Source: Solilutibacter silvestris (GTDB lineage: Bacteria > Pseudomonadota > Gammaproteobacteria > Xanthomonadales > Xanthomonadaceae). From it: a stretch of DNA of 64,000 bases. The number at the start of each line of letters is the position of its first letter. The first letter of the stretch is position 1. Shown here one piece after another: positions 56,137 through 64,000 of the stretch. The translations under genes and the position numbers were made by a program. The notes under the pieces are model-generated. The model was not told where the DNA came from and ran no database searches. It worked only from the letters and a program-made list of their open reading frames with translations. Location of the stretch: the NCBI RefSeq assembly GCF_002895945.1, contig NZ_NPZB01000001.1, positions 1,317,501 through 1,381,500 of the forward strand. The letters run 5' to 3'.

Positions 56137-56871
56137 TTACGTTGCGAGCGGCAGCGCGTCGAGGGTGAAACCGTCGCGATCAACCCGCAGCACCGAACCC
56201 TGTTCGTACCAGTCACCAAGGACGATGCGGGTATTGCCGCCTCCTTCGTCGTGGATCGCCGGGCGATGGGTGTGGCCATGGATCATGCGGCGGATGCCGG
56301 TGCGCGCGAACATCGCCTGCACTGCGTCGGGAGCGACATCGCCGATGGTTTCCGCCATGCCGTTCGACACCAGTTCGCCATAACGCGCCTTGCTCGCCGC
56401 GCGCGCCTGTGCCGCGAAGGCGAGTCGTGCCGGCAACGGTTGTGCGAGGAATTGCGCCTGCCAACGTGGATCGCGGGTCTGGGCGCGGAATTGCTGGTAG
56501 GCGGCATCATCGGTACAGAGGGTGTCGCCGTGCAACACCAATGTCGGCGTGCCGTAGAGATCGATGACGGCGGGATCGGGCAGGATCGCCATGCCGGCGC
56601 GTCGCGCGTAGTCGTCGTGGAGCAGGAAATCGCGATTGCCGCGGATGAAGGACACCGGGACGCCACTGTCGTGCAACTCACGCAGTTTGGTGGCCACCAG
56701 TGCGCCGGCCGGGGAGGGATCGTCATCGCCGACCCAGGCTTCGAACAGGTCGCCGAGGATGTAGAGCGCATCGGCGCCGCGCGCTTCGCCATCGATGAAG
56801 CGACCGAACAGTTCGGTGATTTCCGGGCGTTCGGGGTCGAGATGGAGATCGGAAATGAAGTACGTGGCCAT
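56137..56871 (-). CDS. lpxH: UDP-2,3-diacylglucosamine diphosphatase
   Basis: The 244-residue calcineurin-like phosphoesterase removes UMP in lipid A synthesis. Metal motifs are all visible: [42 protein letters not shown] and [11 protein letters not shown]. The ATG at 56871 ([11 protein letters not shown]) is used. Only 17 bases separate it from the divergent gltX ATG, so the two promoters must overlap, with each reading over the other's start. Confidence 0.95.
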   Translation of the reverse strand: MATYFISDLHLDPERPEITELFGRFIDGEARGADALYILGDLFEAWVGDDDPSPAGALVATKLRELHDSGVPVSFIRGNRDFLLHDDYARRAGMAILPDPAVIDLYGTPTLVLHGDTLCTDDAAYQQFRAQTRDPRWQAQFLAQPLPARLAFAAQARAASKARYGELVSNGMAETIGDVAPDAVQAMFARTGIRRMIHGHTHRPAIHDEGGGNTRIVLGDWYEQGSVLRVDRDGFTLDALPLAT

Positions 56872-56888
56872 GAGGCTAAAATATACCA
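56872..56888. promoter_or_regulatory. Overlapping divergent promoters of lpxH and gltX
   Basis: The 17-base gap contains TAAAATATA. On the plus strand TAAAAT ends 6 bases before the gltX ATG; on the minus strand TATTTT ends 6 bases before the lpxH ATG. Each would give a leaderless mRNA and each -35 would lie inside the other gene. RNA polymerase could bind only one direction at a time. Confidence 0.5.
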
Positions 56889-58292
56889 ATGACCGTCCGC
56901 ACCCGTTTCGCCCCCAGTCCCACCGGCTACCTCCACATCGGCGGCGCGCGCACCGCGCTGTATTGCTGGCTGGCCTCGCGCCACTCGAATGGGCAGTTCG
57001 TCCTGCGCATCGAGGACACCGATCGCGAACGCAGCACCCAGGGCGCGATCGACGCCATCCTCGACGCGATGGACTGGCTTGGCCTCGGCTACGACGAAGG
57101 CCCGATCTACCAGACCGATCGCCTCGATCGTTATCGCGAAGTGGCCGAGCAGATGGTCGCTGCCGGCAGCGCGTACTACGCTTATGAAACGAAGGAAGAA
57201 CTCGAAGCGATGCGCGAAGCGGCGATGGCGGCGGGCGAGAAGCCGCGCTACAGCGGCCGTTATCGTGACGAAAAAGCCGAATGGCGTGACGATCCCAACC
57301 GCGTGATCCGCTTCCGCAATCCGCGCGAAGGCAGCGTGGTGTTCGACGATCACGTCAAGGGCCGCATCGAGTGGCAGAACAGCGAACTCGATGACCTGGT
57401 GATCTTCCGCAGCGACGGTTATCCCACCTACAACTTCGCCGTTGTCGTCGACGATCTCGACATGGGCATCACCGACGTGGTGCGCGGCGACGATCATGTC
57501 AACAACACGCCGCGCCAGATCAACATCTACCGCGCCTTGGGCAAGGAACCGCCCCGTTTCGCCCATCTGCCGATGATCCTCGACGAACAGGGGGCAAAGC
57601 TCAGCAAGCGCACCGGCGCCGCCGACGTGATGCAGTATCGCGATGCCGGTTACCTGCCGCATGCGTTGCTCAACTACCTGGCGCGCCTCGGCTGGTCGCA
57701 TGGTGACCAGGAAATCTTCTCGATCGCCGAACTGATCGCACTGTTCGAGTTGAAGGACGTCAATGCCAAGGCTGCGCGCCTCGACATGGCCAAGCTCGGC
57801 TGGCTCAACCAGCAATACCTGAAGAACGACGATCCCGACGCAGTGGCGAAGCACCTGCTGTGGCATCTGCAACAGGCCGGTTACGACCTGGCGCATGGAC
57901 CGAAACCTGCGGACCTCGTCATCGCGCTGCGCGAACGCGTGCAGACGCTGAAGGAAATGGCGGAGAAATCCGCGGTGTGGTTCGGTCCGCTGCAACACTA
58001 CGATGAAGCCGCGGTCGCCAAGCATCTCAAGCCGGAAGCACGGCCGGCGCTGGAAGAGGCGCGTCGTCGCCTCGCCGCGCTCGCGGAATGGAGTGCTGCG
58101 TCGGTCGGCGAAGCCCTGCATCAGGCCGCGGAAACCTGCGGCGTCGGCATGGGCAAGGTGGCGCAGCCGTTGCGCGTCGCCGTCACCGGAACCCAGGTGA
58201 GCCCCGACATCAGCCATACCGTCTATCTGTGCGGGCAGGCCGAGGCGCTGGTCCGGATCGACGCCGCGCTGGGGAAAATCGCGCAGGGTTGA
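56889..58292 (+). CDS. gltX: Glutamyl-tRNA synthetase
   Basis: The 467-residue class I synthetase has the HIGH-type motif [15 protein letters not shown] near residue 13, KLSKRTGA (the KMSKS loop) near residue 240 and a helical anticodon-binding C-terminus ([11 protein letters not shown] type region). Length matches E. coli GltX (471). The ATG at 56889 has no Shine-Dalgarno sequence. zur follows 32 bases downstream on the same strand. Confidence 0.97.
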   Translation: MTVRTRFAPSPTGYLHIGGARTALYCWLASRHSNGQFVLRIEDTDRERSTQGAIDAILDAMDWLGLGYDEGPIYQTDRLDRYREVAEQMVAAGSAYYAYETKEELEAMREAAMAAGEKPRYSGRYRDEKAEWRDDPNRVIRFRNPREGSVVFDDHVKGRIEWQNSELDDLVIFRSDGYPTYNFAVVVDDLDMGITDVVRGDDHVNNTPRQINIYRALGKEPPRFAHLPMILDEQGAKLSKRTGAADVMQYRDAGYLPHALLNYLARLGWSHGDQEIFSIAELIALFELKDVNAKAARLDMAKLGWLNQQYLKNDDPDAVAKHLLWHLQQAGYDLAHGPKPADLVIALRERVQTLKEMAEKSAVWFGPLQHYDEAAVAKHLKPEARPALEEARRRLAALAEWSAASVGEALHQAAETCGVGMGKVAQPLRVAVTGTQVSPDISHTVYLCGQAEALVRIDAALGKIAQG

Positions 58293-58324
58293 GTCGCGCC
58301 ATCGACGGCCCCATCATCCACACC

Positions 58325-58813
58325 ATGGAACACCACCACTGCACCGACCCTTCGCATCACGTCGATGATGCCGGCAGCTTCATCGCCGCGGTGCAGCGCG
58401 CCTGCACCCAGCGCGGGTTGCGCCTGACCCCGATCCGCGAACACGTGCTGGCGCTGATCGCCGCTGCCGGCCAGCCGATCAAGGCCTACGACCTGCTCGA
58501 TCTGGTCCGCGATGGCGACGGCCCCGGCGCCGCCGCACCGCCGACCATCTACCGCGCGCTCGATTTCCTGCTCGCCAATGGCTTCATCCACAAGCTGGAA
58601 TCGGTCAACGCCTTCGTTGCCTGCCACCACCCCAATTCAGCACAGCATTCGGTGCCGTTCCTGATCTGCAGCCGCTGCCATAGCGCGGTGGAACTGGAGG
58701 ATCGCGGCATCGTCGACCTGCTCGACAGCAAGGCGCGCGAACTGGGCTTCAGCCCGCAGGCGCAGACGTTGGAAGTCCATGGGCTTTGCGCGGCCTGCAG
58801 CGCCAAGCAGTAG
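58325..58813 (+). CDS. zur: Zinc uptake regulator (Fur family)
   Basis: The 162-residue Fur-family repressor has a His-rich N-terminus (MEHHHCTDPSHHVDD), a winged helix (RLTPIREHVLALIAAAG; PPTIYRALDFLLANGFIHKLES) and the dimerisation domain with CHHPN, the CxxC site ICSRCHS and the C-terminal CAAC. NAFVACHHPNSAQHSVPFLIC is the usual Zur pattern rather than Fur or PerR. The neighbouring MerC-type gene carries a Zur-box-like promoter, which supports the call. Confidence 0.9.
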   Translation: MEHHHCTDPSHHVDDAGSFIAAVQRACTQRGLRLTPIREHVLALIAAAGQPIKAYDLLDLVRDGDGPGAAAPPTIYRALDFLLANGFIHKLESVNAFVACHHPNSAQHSVPFLICSRCHSAVELEDRGIVDLLDSKARELGFSPQAQTLEVHGLCAACSAKQ

Positions 58814-58872
58814 GAATTCGACGATCAGGCATCGCTGCAGCAGGCGCAACGCGTTCAGCTTGCGGCGAGGGT

Positions 58873-58894
58873 GAAATGTTATATGATTTCATTC
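58873..58894 (+). promoter_or_regulatory. Zur-box-like operator with promoter of the merC-type gene
   Basis: GAAATGTTATATGATTTCATTC: the first 11 bases equal the left half of the gammaproteobacterial Zur box (GAAATGTTATA-n-TATAACATTTC) exactly; the right half matches about 6 of 11. TATGAT at 58882-58887 inside it is a good -10 element, with TTGCGG at 58860-58865 and a 16-base spacer as a possible -35. The site is only 60 bases behind the zur stop codon. Confidence 0.65.
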
Positions 58895-59332
58895 ATGAGC
58901 CATCTCCCAGCCAGCAATCGTGGTCCCACCCGGGGATGGGTGGACCGCATCGGCGCGACCGGATCATTCCTGTGCGCGATCCACTGCTTGGCCGCGCCGC
59001 TTGTATTGGCGCTGATCCCGACGCTGGGCGCGGCTGCGTGGTTCGGTGAGCGGGTCGAGATCGGCTTCGTCCTGTTCGTCACGACAGTGGGCCTGCTCAG
59101 CACCGTTTCGGCCTGGATTCGCCATCAACAGCACCATATTCCGGCGATCATGGCGCTCGGCATCGCCATTCTCTGGGCTGGAATCCTGATCCCGAGGCTC
59201 CATCACCAGCTGACCTGGCATGTGCTGGCGATGGGTGCGGGCGGCCTGCTGGTCGCTTCGGCGCACCTCGCCAACCTGCGTGCCAGCCGTCGCCACGATT
59301 CCGGCCTGTGCTGCGCCGCAGAAGCGCGCTAA
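58895..59332 (+). CDS. MerC-domain membrane protein
   Basis: The product has up to 145 residues and four hydrophobic segments, with the MerC signature GATGSFLCAIHCLAAPLVLALIPTLG, whose CxxxC-type Cys pair binds Hg2+ in MerC. His-rich loops (HQQHHIP; PRLHHQLTWH) and a terminal LCCAAEAR add possible metal ligands. Given the Zur-box-like promoter, zinc or another divalent metal is the likely cargo. The start is ATG 58895 (leaderless) or GTG 58940, preceded by GGGGATGG. Confidence 0.85.
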   Translation: MSHLPASNRGPTRGWVDRIGATGSFLCAIHCLAAPLVLALIPTLGAAAWFGERVEIGFVLFVTTVGLLSTVSAWIRHQQHHIPAIMALGIAILWAGILIPRLHHQLTWHVLAMGAGGLLVASAHLANLRASRRHDSGLCCAAEAR

Positions 59333-59401
59333 AATAGCTGGTCATATCCACACGCCGCGGGCACGTCGAGTCTGCCGGGCATCACTGAACGGAGAATCAC
59401 G

Positions 59402-59581
59402 ATGGGCAAGGGCGACCGCAAGACCGCCAAAGGCAAGCGTTACAGCAGCAGCTACGGCAATGCCCGCAGCAGCCATGCCGTGACCAAGAGCACGGGCGCC
59501 GCTTCCGCGCCGGTGAAGAAGGCCGCCGCCAAGCCGGCTGCCAAAAAGGTTGTGGCGAAGAAGGCGGCTCCGAAAGCCTGA
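59402..59581 (+). CDS. 30S ribosomal protein THX
   Basis: The 59-residue basic protein reads MGKGDRKTAKGKRYSSSYGN at its start, the standard bTHX sequence of the small subunit. It then has a Lys/Ala tail (PVKKAAAKPAAKK...) that resembles histone-H1-type tails and is absent from the 26-residue Thermus protein. bTHX sits in the 30S head near the beak. GGAG lies 7 bases before the ATG. It is followed by a strong terminator. Confidence 0.88.
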   Translation: MGKGDRKTAKGKRYSSSYGNARSSHAVTKSTGAASAPVKKAAAKPAAKKVVAKKAAPKA

Positions 59582-59604
59582 TCGGACGTTATCGTTCGAT
59601 GCAT

Positions 59605-59636
59605 GAAGCCTCGCGTAAGCGAGGCTTCGTTATTTT
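59605..59636 (+). terminator. Rho-independent terminator after the THX gene
   Basis: A perfect 10-bp stem (GAAGCCTCGC / GCGAGGCTTC) with loop GTAA is followed by GTTATTTT, 23 bases past the stop. Confidence 0.9.
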
Positions 59637-59780
59637 GGGGTGGATGTTTTTGCGCGATGAATATCCACGACCCATCGACCCGACTCTTTCCTGAATGCGT
59701 CATGGGCACGGTGTCAACACGTGGAACGAGCCGACGTTGTTTGTCCTGACATCACTTCAATCTCCAGCAAGGGAATCCAA

Positions 59781-60164
59781 ATGTCGTCACGCATTGCAGG
59801 TCTTCTGATCGTCACCGCCACCGTCGTTGTGGCCGCGGGTTGTGTCGAGGAGCGTACGGTGTACAGGCAGCCGCCGCGGCCTGTGCAGCGCGAAGTGATC
59901 GTGGAACGCCCGGCTCCGCCACCGGTCGAGGTGGTGGAAGTGATCGCTCCGCAGCCGCCGCCGCCGCGCATCGTGGAAGAAGTGCCGCCGCCGCGTCCCG
60001 GTTATATCTGGGCGCATGGTTACTGGCACTGGGATGGCCGGCGCTATGACTTCATGCCGGGTCACTGGGAAGCGGTTCGTCCCGGTTATCGCTACGTGCA
60101 TCCGCACTGGGAACAGCGCAATGACGGCTGGCACTTCCGCATCGGCGTGTGGGTGAACGGCTGA
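59781..60164 (+). CDS. WxxGxW-repeat lipoprotein
   Basis: The 127-residue protein has a lipoprotein signal (GLLIVTATVVVAAGC, Cys at ~20), a Pro/Val-rich stalk (PPPVEVVEVIAPQPPPPR) and a C-terminal YXWGXW/WxxGxW region (WHWDGRRYDFMPGHW; YVHPHWEQRNDGWHF). Members are small outer-membrane or periplasmic lipoproteins of unknown role. The ATG at 59781 is taken because it begins the signal; 20 more codons are open upstream. It lies just before the convergent M19 gene. Confidence 0.85.
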   Translation: MSSRIAGLLIVTATVVVAAGCVEERTVYRQPPRPVQREVIVERPAPPPVEVVEVIAPQPPPPRIVEEVPPPRPGYIWAHGYWHWDGRRYDFMPGHWEAVRPGYRYVHPHWEQRNDGWHFRIGVWVNG

Positions 60165-60165
60165 G

Positions 60166-61365
60166 TCAGCGCTTGGCGCCGTTCTCGACTGCAGTCCACA
60201 CACGCAGCAAGTTCCCACCGAGGATCTTGCGGATATCACCATCCTTGATGTCGTGTGCCTGCAATCCCGCGATCAGGTTCGGATAGTCGGCGACACTTTG
60301 CAGTTGCGTCGGCAGTTTGCCGTCGACGCCGTCGAAGTCGGAACCGATGCCGACGTGATCGATGCCGACCAGTTTTACCGCATAGACGACCTGGTCGATC
60401 ACCGCGGAGATGTCGGTCTTCGGCGTCGGGTGTTCGCGCTCCCAGCGCGCGGAGAATTCGCTTTCGTCCTCGATCGGCTTGCCAGCGGCTTTCGCCGCGA
60501 GATTGCGCAGGCGCAGGTCTTCGCGGGCGCGGAAGCTGTCCTGCATGTCGGAAGCGGCCTTGGGATTGACGAAGCCGGTGCCGAAGGTGATCTGCACCAC
60601 GCCGCCCTTCGCGGCGATCGCCTTGGCGACTTCGTCGCTGGCGTTGCGCTCGAAACCGGGAGTGAAATGACGCATGCCGGAATGTGTGGCGACGACGGGG
60701 ACGCTGCTCAGCTTGATCGCTTCCAGCGCCGACTCATCGGACAGGTGCGAGACGTCCACCATGATGCCGAGCCGGTTCATTTCCTTCACCACGTCACGGC
60801 CGAACGGGCTCAGTCCGTGCCACTTGCGTTCGACGCCATATGAAGAGTCGGCGATGCGGTTGGCGGCGCTGTGGGCGAGGGTGATGTAACGCACGCCGCG
60901 ATCGAAGAAGAATTGCAGCTTGCGCAGGTCGCCACCGATCGGTGCGCCGTTCTCCATCCCCAGCGGCAGCAGCACGATGCCGGGCTTGCCGAGGCGGGTG
61001 ACATCGCGTGGCGAACGCAGCAGCGCGAACTTGTTGGGATGGCGCTGCACCAGTGCTTCGATCGAATCGATCATGGTGTTGGCGACCTGGTAGGCCGTGT
61101 TGTCGGCGTCCTGCTTCGCCGAGGTGTAGATCGACATGAAGGCGATCTTCAACCCACCCTGTTGCGCCTTCACCCAGTCGAACTCGCGATCGGTGCGTTG
61201 GCCGAGATCGCGCCAGCCGTCCTGCAGCATTTCCGGACCATCGATATGGGTGTCGACGATGATGGAATCGTGCGCCAGCTTGCGCGCGGCAGGCGTGGAT
61301 TGTGCGGTGGCCAACCCCGAAAGTGCGGCGAGCGTCAACGCGAGCAACGAGCGCAGTGGCTTCAT
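60166..61365 (-). CDS. Secreted M19 membrane-dipeptidase-type peptidase
   Basis: The 399-residue protein has a signal peptide (LRSLLALTLAALSGLATAQS) and the M19 binuclear zinc site: DTHIDGPEM, MVDVSHLSDES, ATHSGMRHF and VGIGSDFDGVDG. It hydrolyses dipeptides in the periplasm; the exact specificity is unknown. It starts 33 bases after hutI on the same strand and may be cotranscribed with it. Together with the S46 and CocE-type enzymes it points to extensive peptide use. Confidence 0.92.
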   Translation of the reverse strand: MKPLRSLLALTLAALSGLATAQSTPAARKLAHDSIIVDTHIDGPEMLQDGWRDLGQRTDREFDWVKAQQGGLKIAFMSIYTSAKQDADNTAYQVANTMIDSIEALVQRHPNKFALLRSPRDVTRLGKPGIVLLPLGMENGAPIGGDLRKLQFFFDRGVRYITLAHSAANRIADSSYGVERKWHGLSPFGRDVVKEMNRLGIMVDVSHLSDESALEAIKLSSVPVVATHSGMRHFTPGFERNASDEVAKAIAAKGGVVQITFGTGFVNPKAASDMQDSFRAREDLRLRNLAAKAAGKPIEDESEFSARWEREHPTPKTDISAVIDQVVYAVKLVGIDHVGIGSDFDGVDGKLPTQLQSVADYPNLIAGLQAHDIKDGDIRKILGGNLLRVWTAVENGAKR

Positions 61366-61398
61366 GGTGCGATCTCTCTCAGTGGCGATGAAAAGGGT

Positions 61399-62619
61399 TC
61401 AGGCGATGATGCGGCCGTTGGCGTAGACCGAACGTGCCAGTCGTCCGCCCAGCCAGTAGCAGAGCTCGGCCGGTTGCGCGATCTGCCACAGCACGAAGTC
61501 GGCGCGTTGTCCGGCGCGCAACACGCCGCGATCCGTCAAGCCCAGTGCGCGTGCGGCGTGCACGGTGGCGCCGCGCAGCGATTCTTCGGGCGTGAGGCGG
61601 AAATGCACGGTGGCGAGCTGCATGGCTTGGCGCAATGAACGCAGCGGCGAGGTGCCGGGATTGCAATCGGTGGCGACCGCCATCGGGACGCCATGTTCGC
61701 GCAGTGCATCCAGCGGCGGCAGTTTCGTTTCGCGCAAGACATGGAAGGCGCCAGGCAGCAGCACGGCGACGGTGCCGGATGCCGCCATGGCGCGGATGCC
61801 GGCGTCAGAGGTGTGTTCGATATGATCGGCAGATAGGCCGCCGAATTCCGCGGCCAATGCCGCGCCACCGAGGTCGCTCAATTGATCGGCGTGCAGTTTC
61901 ACCGGCAGACCCAGCGCGCGCGCGGCTTCGAACACGCGACGCGTCTGCGCGGGCGAGAAACCGATTCCCTCGCAGAAGGCATCGACGGCATCGACCAGTC
62001 CTTCCGCATGCAGGCGCGGCAGCCACTCGATCACAGCGTCGATGTAGTCGTCGGCGCGTCCGGCGTATTCGCCAGGCAATGCATGCGCAGCGAGATAGGT
62101 GGTGCGTACCGTGATGCCAAGCTGTTCGCCGAGTTGGCGCGCGACCCGCAGCATCTTGCGTTCGTTGTCGAAATCAAGGCCGTAGCCGGACTTGATCTCC
62201 AGCGTGGTCACGCCATCGGCGATCAGGTCGCGCACGCGCGGCAACGAGGCTTCCAGCAATTCGTTTTCGCTGGCGGCACGTACTGCGCGCACGGTGGAAA
62301 GGATGCCGCCGCCGGTACGCGCGATCTCCTCGTAACTCGCGCCCTGCAATCGCAATTCGAATTCACCGGCACGATCGCCCGCGAATACCGCATGCGTGTG
62401 GCAATCGATCAGTCCTGGAGTCACCAGGCCATCGGTTTCGACCGGTGAGGCGATCAACGCGAACTCGTGCGGCATCGTCGCGCGCGGGCCGGCGTAAACG
62501 ATGCGGCCGTCGCGCCAGGCCAGTGCGCCGTCTTCGATCAGGCCATAGCCGGATTCCTCATCCAGCGTGGCCAGGGTTGGCCCGAGCAGGAGTCCGTTGC
62601 CGGCTGAAGGCTCAACCAT
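61399..62619 (-). CDS. hutI: Imidazolonepropionase
   Basis: The 406-residue amidohydrolase opens the imidazolone ring in histidine degradation. Metal-binding motifs: [21 protein letters not shown]-type [11 protein letters not shown] and [22 protein letters not shown] is a family signature. It overlaps the upstream ClC gene start-to-end by 8 bases (62612-62619). The other hut genes are not in the window. Confidence 0.95.
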   Translation of the reverse strand: MVEPSAGNGLLLGPTLATLDEESGYGLIEDGALAWRDGRIVYAGPRATMPHEFALIASPVETDGLVTPGLIDCHTHAVFAGDRAGEFELRLQGASYEEIARTGGGILSTVRAVRAASENELLEASLPRVRDLIADGVTTLEIKSGYGLDFDNERKMLRVARQLGEQLGITVRTTYLAAHALPGEYAGRADDYIDAVIEWLPRLHAEGLVDAVDAFCEGIGFSPAQTRRVFEAARALGLPVKLHADQLSDLGGAALAAEFGGLSADHIEHTSDAGIRAMAASGTVAVLLPGAFHVLRETKLPPLDALREHGVPMAVATDCNPGTSPLRSLRQAMQLATVHFRLTPEESLRGATVHAARALGLTDRGVLRAGQRADFVLWQIAQPAELCYWLGGRLARSVYANGRIIA

Positions 62620-63937
62620 TGGAAGCGGCCGGAGAAGAAGTGGAAGGCGATTGTTGCAGCAACCGCAGTGCCAGCGCTTTGTAGATCGGCATCCGGCACA
62701 CCAGCATCGACGTCGTGCGCGCGATCAATGCGACTGCGAGGATCGGCAACAGCATGTCGCTGCTGTCGGTCATTTCCATGGTGATGATGGCCGAGGTCAG
62801 TGGCGCCTGGGTCACGCCGGAGAGGTAGCCGCACATGCCCAGCAACACGACGGCCGATGCTGGCGCGGCGGGGAACAGCGGTGCCAGGTTCTGTCCGAGC
62901 CCTGCGCCTGCGGACAGGGCGGGAGAGAACAGGCCGCCAGGAATGCCGGCGAGATAGGACACGAGGTTGGCGAGGAGTTTGGCGATACCGAAACCCTGGC
63001 CGGGAATGTCCTGCTGGATCAATGCGTCGCGTGCCTGCGTATAACCGGTGCCGAACACGCCGTCGCCGCAGGTGTATCCGAGCAAGGACAGTGCAATGCC
63101 GCAGGCAATCGCGAGCAGGATGGGGTGGCGTTGCCGCAGCGTACCGATCACCGGCATGCCGGGTGCAGTCAATGCCAACAGGGCGCGACTGAAGCCACCA
63201 CCGGCAAGCCCGCAGAGGATTCCGCACGCGGGGACCGCGAGCCAGCCGATGCCGAATGCGATGCGGGTCGATACATGGCCGAAGTAGACGTAATCCCCCA
63301 GCACGCCCAACGACACGACGCCGCCGATGATGACAGCCGTCAGCAGCGTGCCCGAGAAGCGATGCTCGAAGGCGCCGCCGAGTTCCTCGATCGCGAAGAC
63401 CACGCCGGCCAGGGGCGTGTTGAACGCAGCGGCGATGCCTGCTGCGCCGCCCGCCAGCAGGAAGCGTGCACCCTGTTGCGGATCGTCGAAGCCGAAGCGG
63501 CGGCCGATCCAGTGCATCAGGCCGGCGCCGATGTGGACGGTCGGACCTTCGCGGCCGATCGAAGCACCACCCAGCAGGCCGGCAAGGGTCAACCACAGTT
63601 TGGCGAACGCAATCTTCGGGGAGAGTTGCGCTTCTCGCCATTCGGTCGGTTGCTCGAGGGCGGCGATGACCTGCGGGATACCGCTGCCGCGCGTGGCCTG
63701 CATGCCGCGCGATGTGAGCCATGACAGCACGCCGAACATGGCGGGAGGCAGCGCCAGTGATGCCAGCGGCCATTGGTGGTGCAGCCATGCAAAGCCGCGG
63801 AAGGCGGCATCGCTGCCCTTGGCGAACAGGATCGATGCGAGTGCCACCACGATCGCGCCGCACCACAAAGCCATCCGCCGCCGCCAACTTTCGGACGAAG
63901 CGAGCAGGATGGGCGAGTGCGCGTGCGGATCCATCAT
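62612..63937 (-). CDS. ClC-family chloride channel/antiporter
   Basis: The 441-residue membrane protein has the three conserved selectivity segments: [16 protein letters not shown] with the gating Glu, and [16 protein letters not shown]. About ten TM segments follow. It lacks CBS domains. The start is placed at the ATG 63937 (MMDPHAHSP), since upstream codons have no such signal; the frame continues to the window edge. Exchanger or channel mode cannot be told apart by eye. Confidence 0.9.
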   Translation of the reverse strand: MMDPHAHSPILLASSESWRRRMALWCGAIVVALASILFAKGSDAAFRGFAWLHHQWPLASLALPPAMFGVLSWLTSRGMQATRGSGIPQVIAALEQPTEWREAQLSPKIAFAKLWLTLAGLLGGASIGREGPTVHIGAGLMHWIGRRFGFDDPQQGARFLLAGGAAGIAAAFNTPLAGVVFAIEELGGAFEHRFSGTLLTAVIIGGVVSLGVLGDYVYFGHVSTRIAFGIGWLAVPACGILCGLAGGGFSRALLALTAPGMPVIGTLRQRHPILLAIACGIALSLLGYTCGDGVFGTGYTQARDALIQQDIPGQGFGIAKLLANLVSYLAGIPGGLFSPALSAGAGLGQNLAPLFPAAPASAVVLLGMCGYLSGVTQAPLTSAIITMEMTDSSDMLLPILAVALIARTTSMLVCRMPIYKALALRLLQQSPSTSSPAASNG

Positions 63938-63983
63938 TGAAGCATTCTCGCATGCGCCCGCGGCCATCCGGCACAATGGCCGG

Positions 63984-64000
63984 ATGCAGACAGCGATCAT
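63984..64000 (+). CDS. Start of a plus-strand gene cut by the window edge
   Basis: ATGCAGACAGCGATCAT gives M-Q-T-A-I before the end. It is supported only by CACAAT standing exactly 6 bases before the ATG, as at map and folC. The product is unknown. Confidence 0.35.

Overview
The window is a stretch of a GC-rich gammaproteobacterial chromosome, almost certainly from the Xanthomonadales (Lysobacter/Xanthomonas relatives). The clues are the order uppS-frr-pyrH-tsf-rpsB-map-glnD-dapD-dapE-asnB, an rpsB with an acidic/Ala-rich tail, a small bTHX ribosomal protein, an S46 dipeptidyl-peptidase, a dedD with two SPOR domains, and dense ATGA-overlapping genes. The assignment rests on recognised proteins and gene order; no database was searched.

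Layout. 1-9.2 kb (minus strand) holds the translation/UMP-kinase block uppS', frr, pyrH, tsf, rpsB. It is broken up by a zinc-type CDF exporter (between frr and pyrH) and a complete four-gene Csu-type chaperone-usher pilus operon (between pyrH and tsf), which has its own sigma-54-like promoter. 9.4-19.1 kb (plus) carries map, glnD, dapD, a secreted CocE-type hydrolase, an ArsC-like reductase, dapE, then an Asn-rich leader peptide plus terminator, then asnB. 19.1-28.8 kb holds an alpha/beta hydrolase with an NTF2-like protein opposite an XRE/MmyB-type regulator, parC-tpm, a small basic secreted protein, fabA-fabB, and a TlpA/outer-membrane/DUF2946 cluster.

28.9-38.06 kb is an integrated mobile element of about 9.1 kb in the 3' end of tRNA-Leu(CAG). 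It has a P4-type integrase, AlpA, a zinc-finger primase-like protein, a RepA-like ATPase with iteron-like repeats, an HK97-type prohead protease fused to a capsid-like domain, a P2 gpI-type tail protein and an XRE-ImmA/IrrE plus DUF4411 pair. It looks like a phage satellite or a strongly reduced prophage.

38.0-64 kb is core chromosome again: rnr-rlmB, rnt, a cell-wall hydrolase, an abundant OmpA-family porin, a pseudouridine synthase, tdh-kbl (threonine catabolism), an S46 peptidase, folC-dedD-purF (without cvpA), lpxH opposite gltX, zur next to a MerC-type gene with a Zur-box-like site, bTHX, a WxxGxW lipoprotein, an M19 dipeptidase, hutI and a ClC channel.

The most notable observations are (1) a probable asparagine-sensing transcription attenuator in front of asnB, (2) the capsid-bearing 9.1 kb element, (3) a recurrent promoter design in which a -10-like hexamer lies 6 bp before the ATG (map, folC, gltX, rnt, the CDF gene, the last partial gene), implying leaderless mRNAs, and (4) a Zur-box-like MerC-domain gene beside zur.
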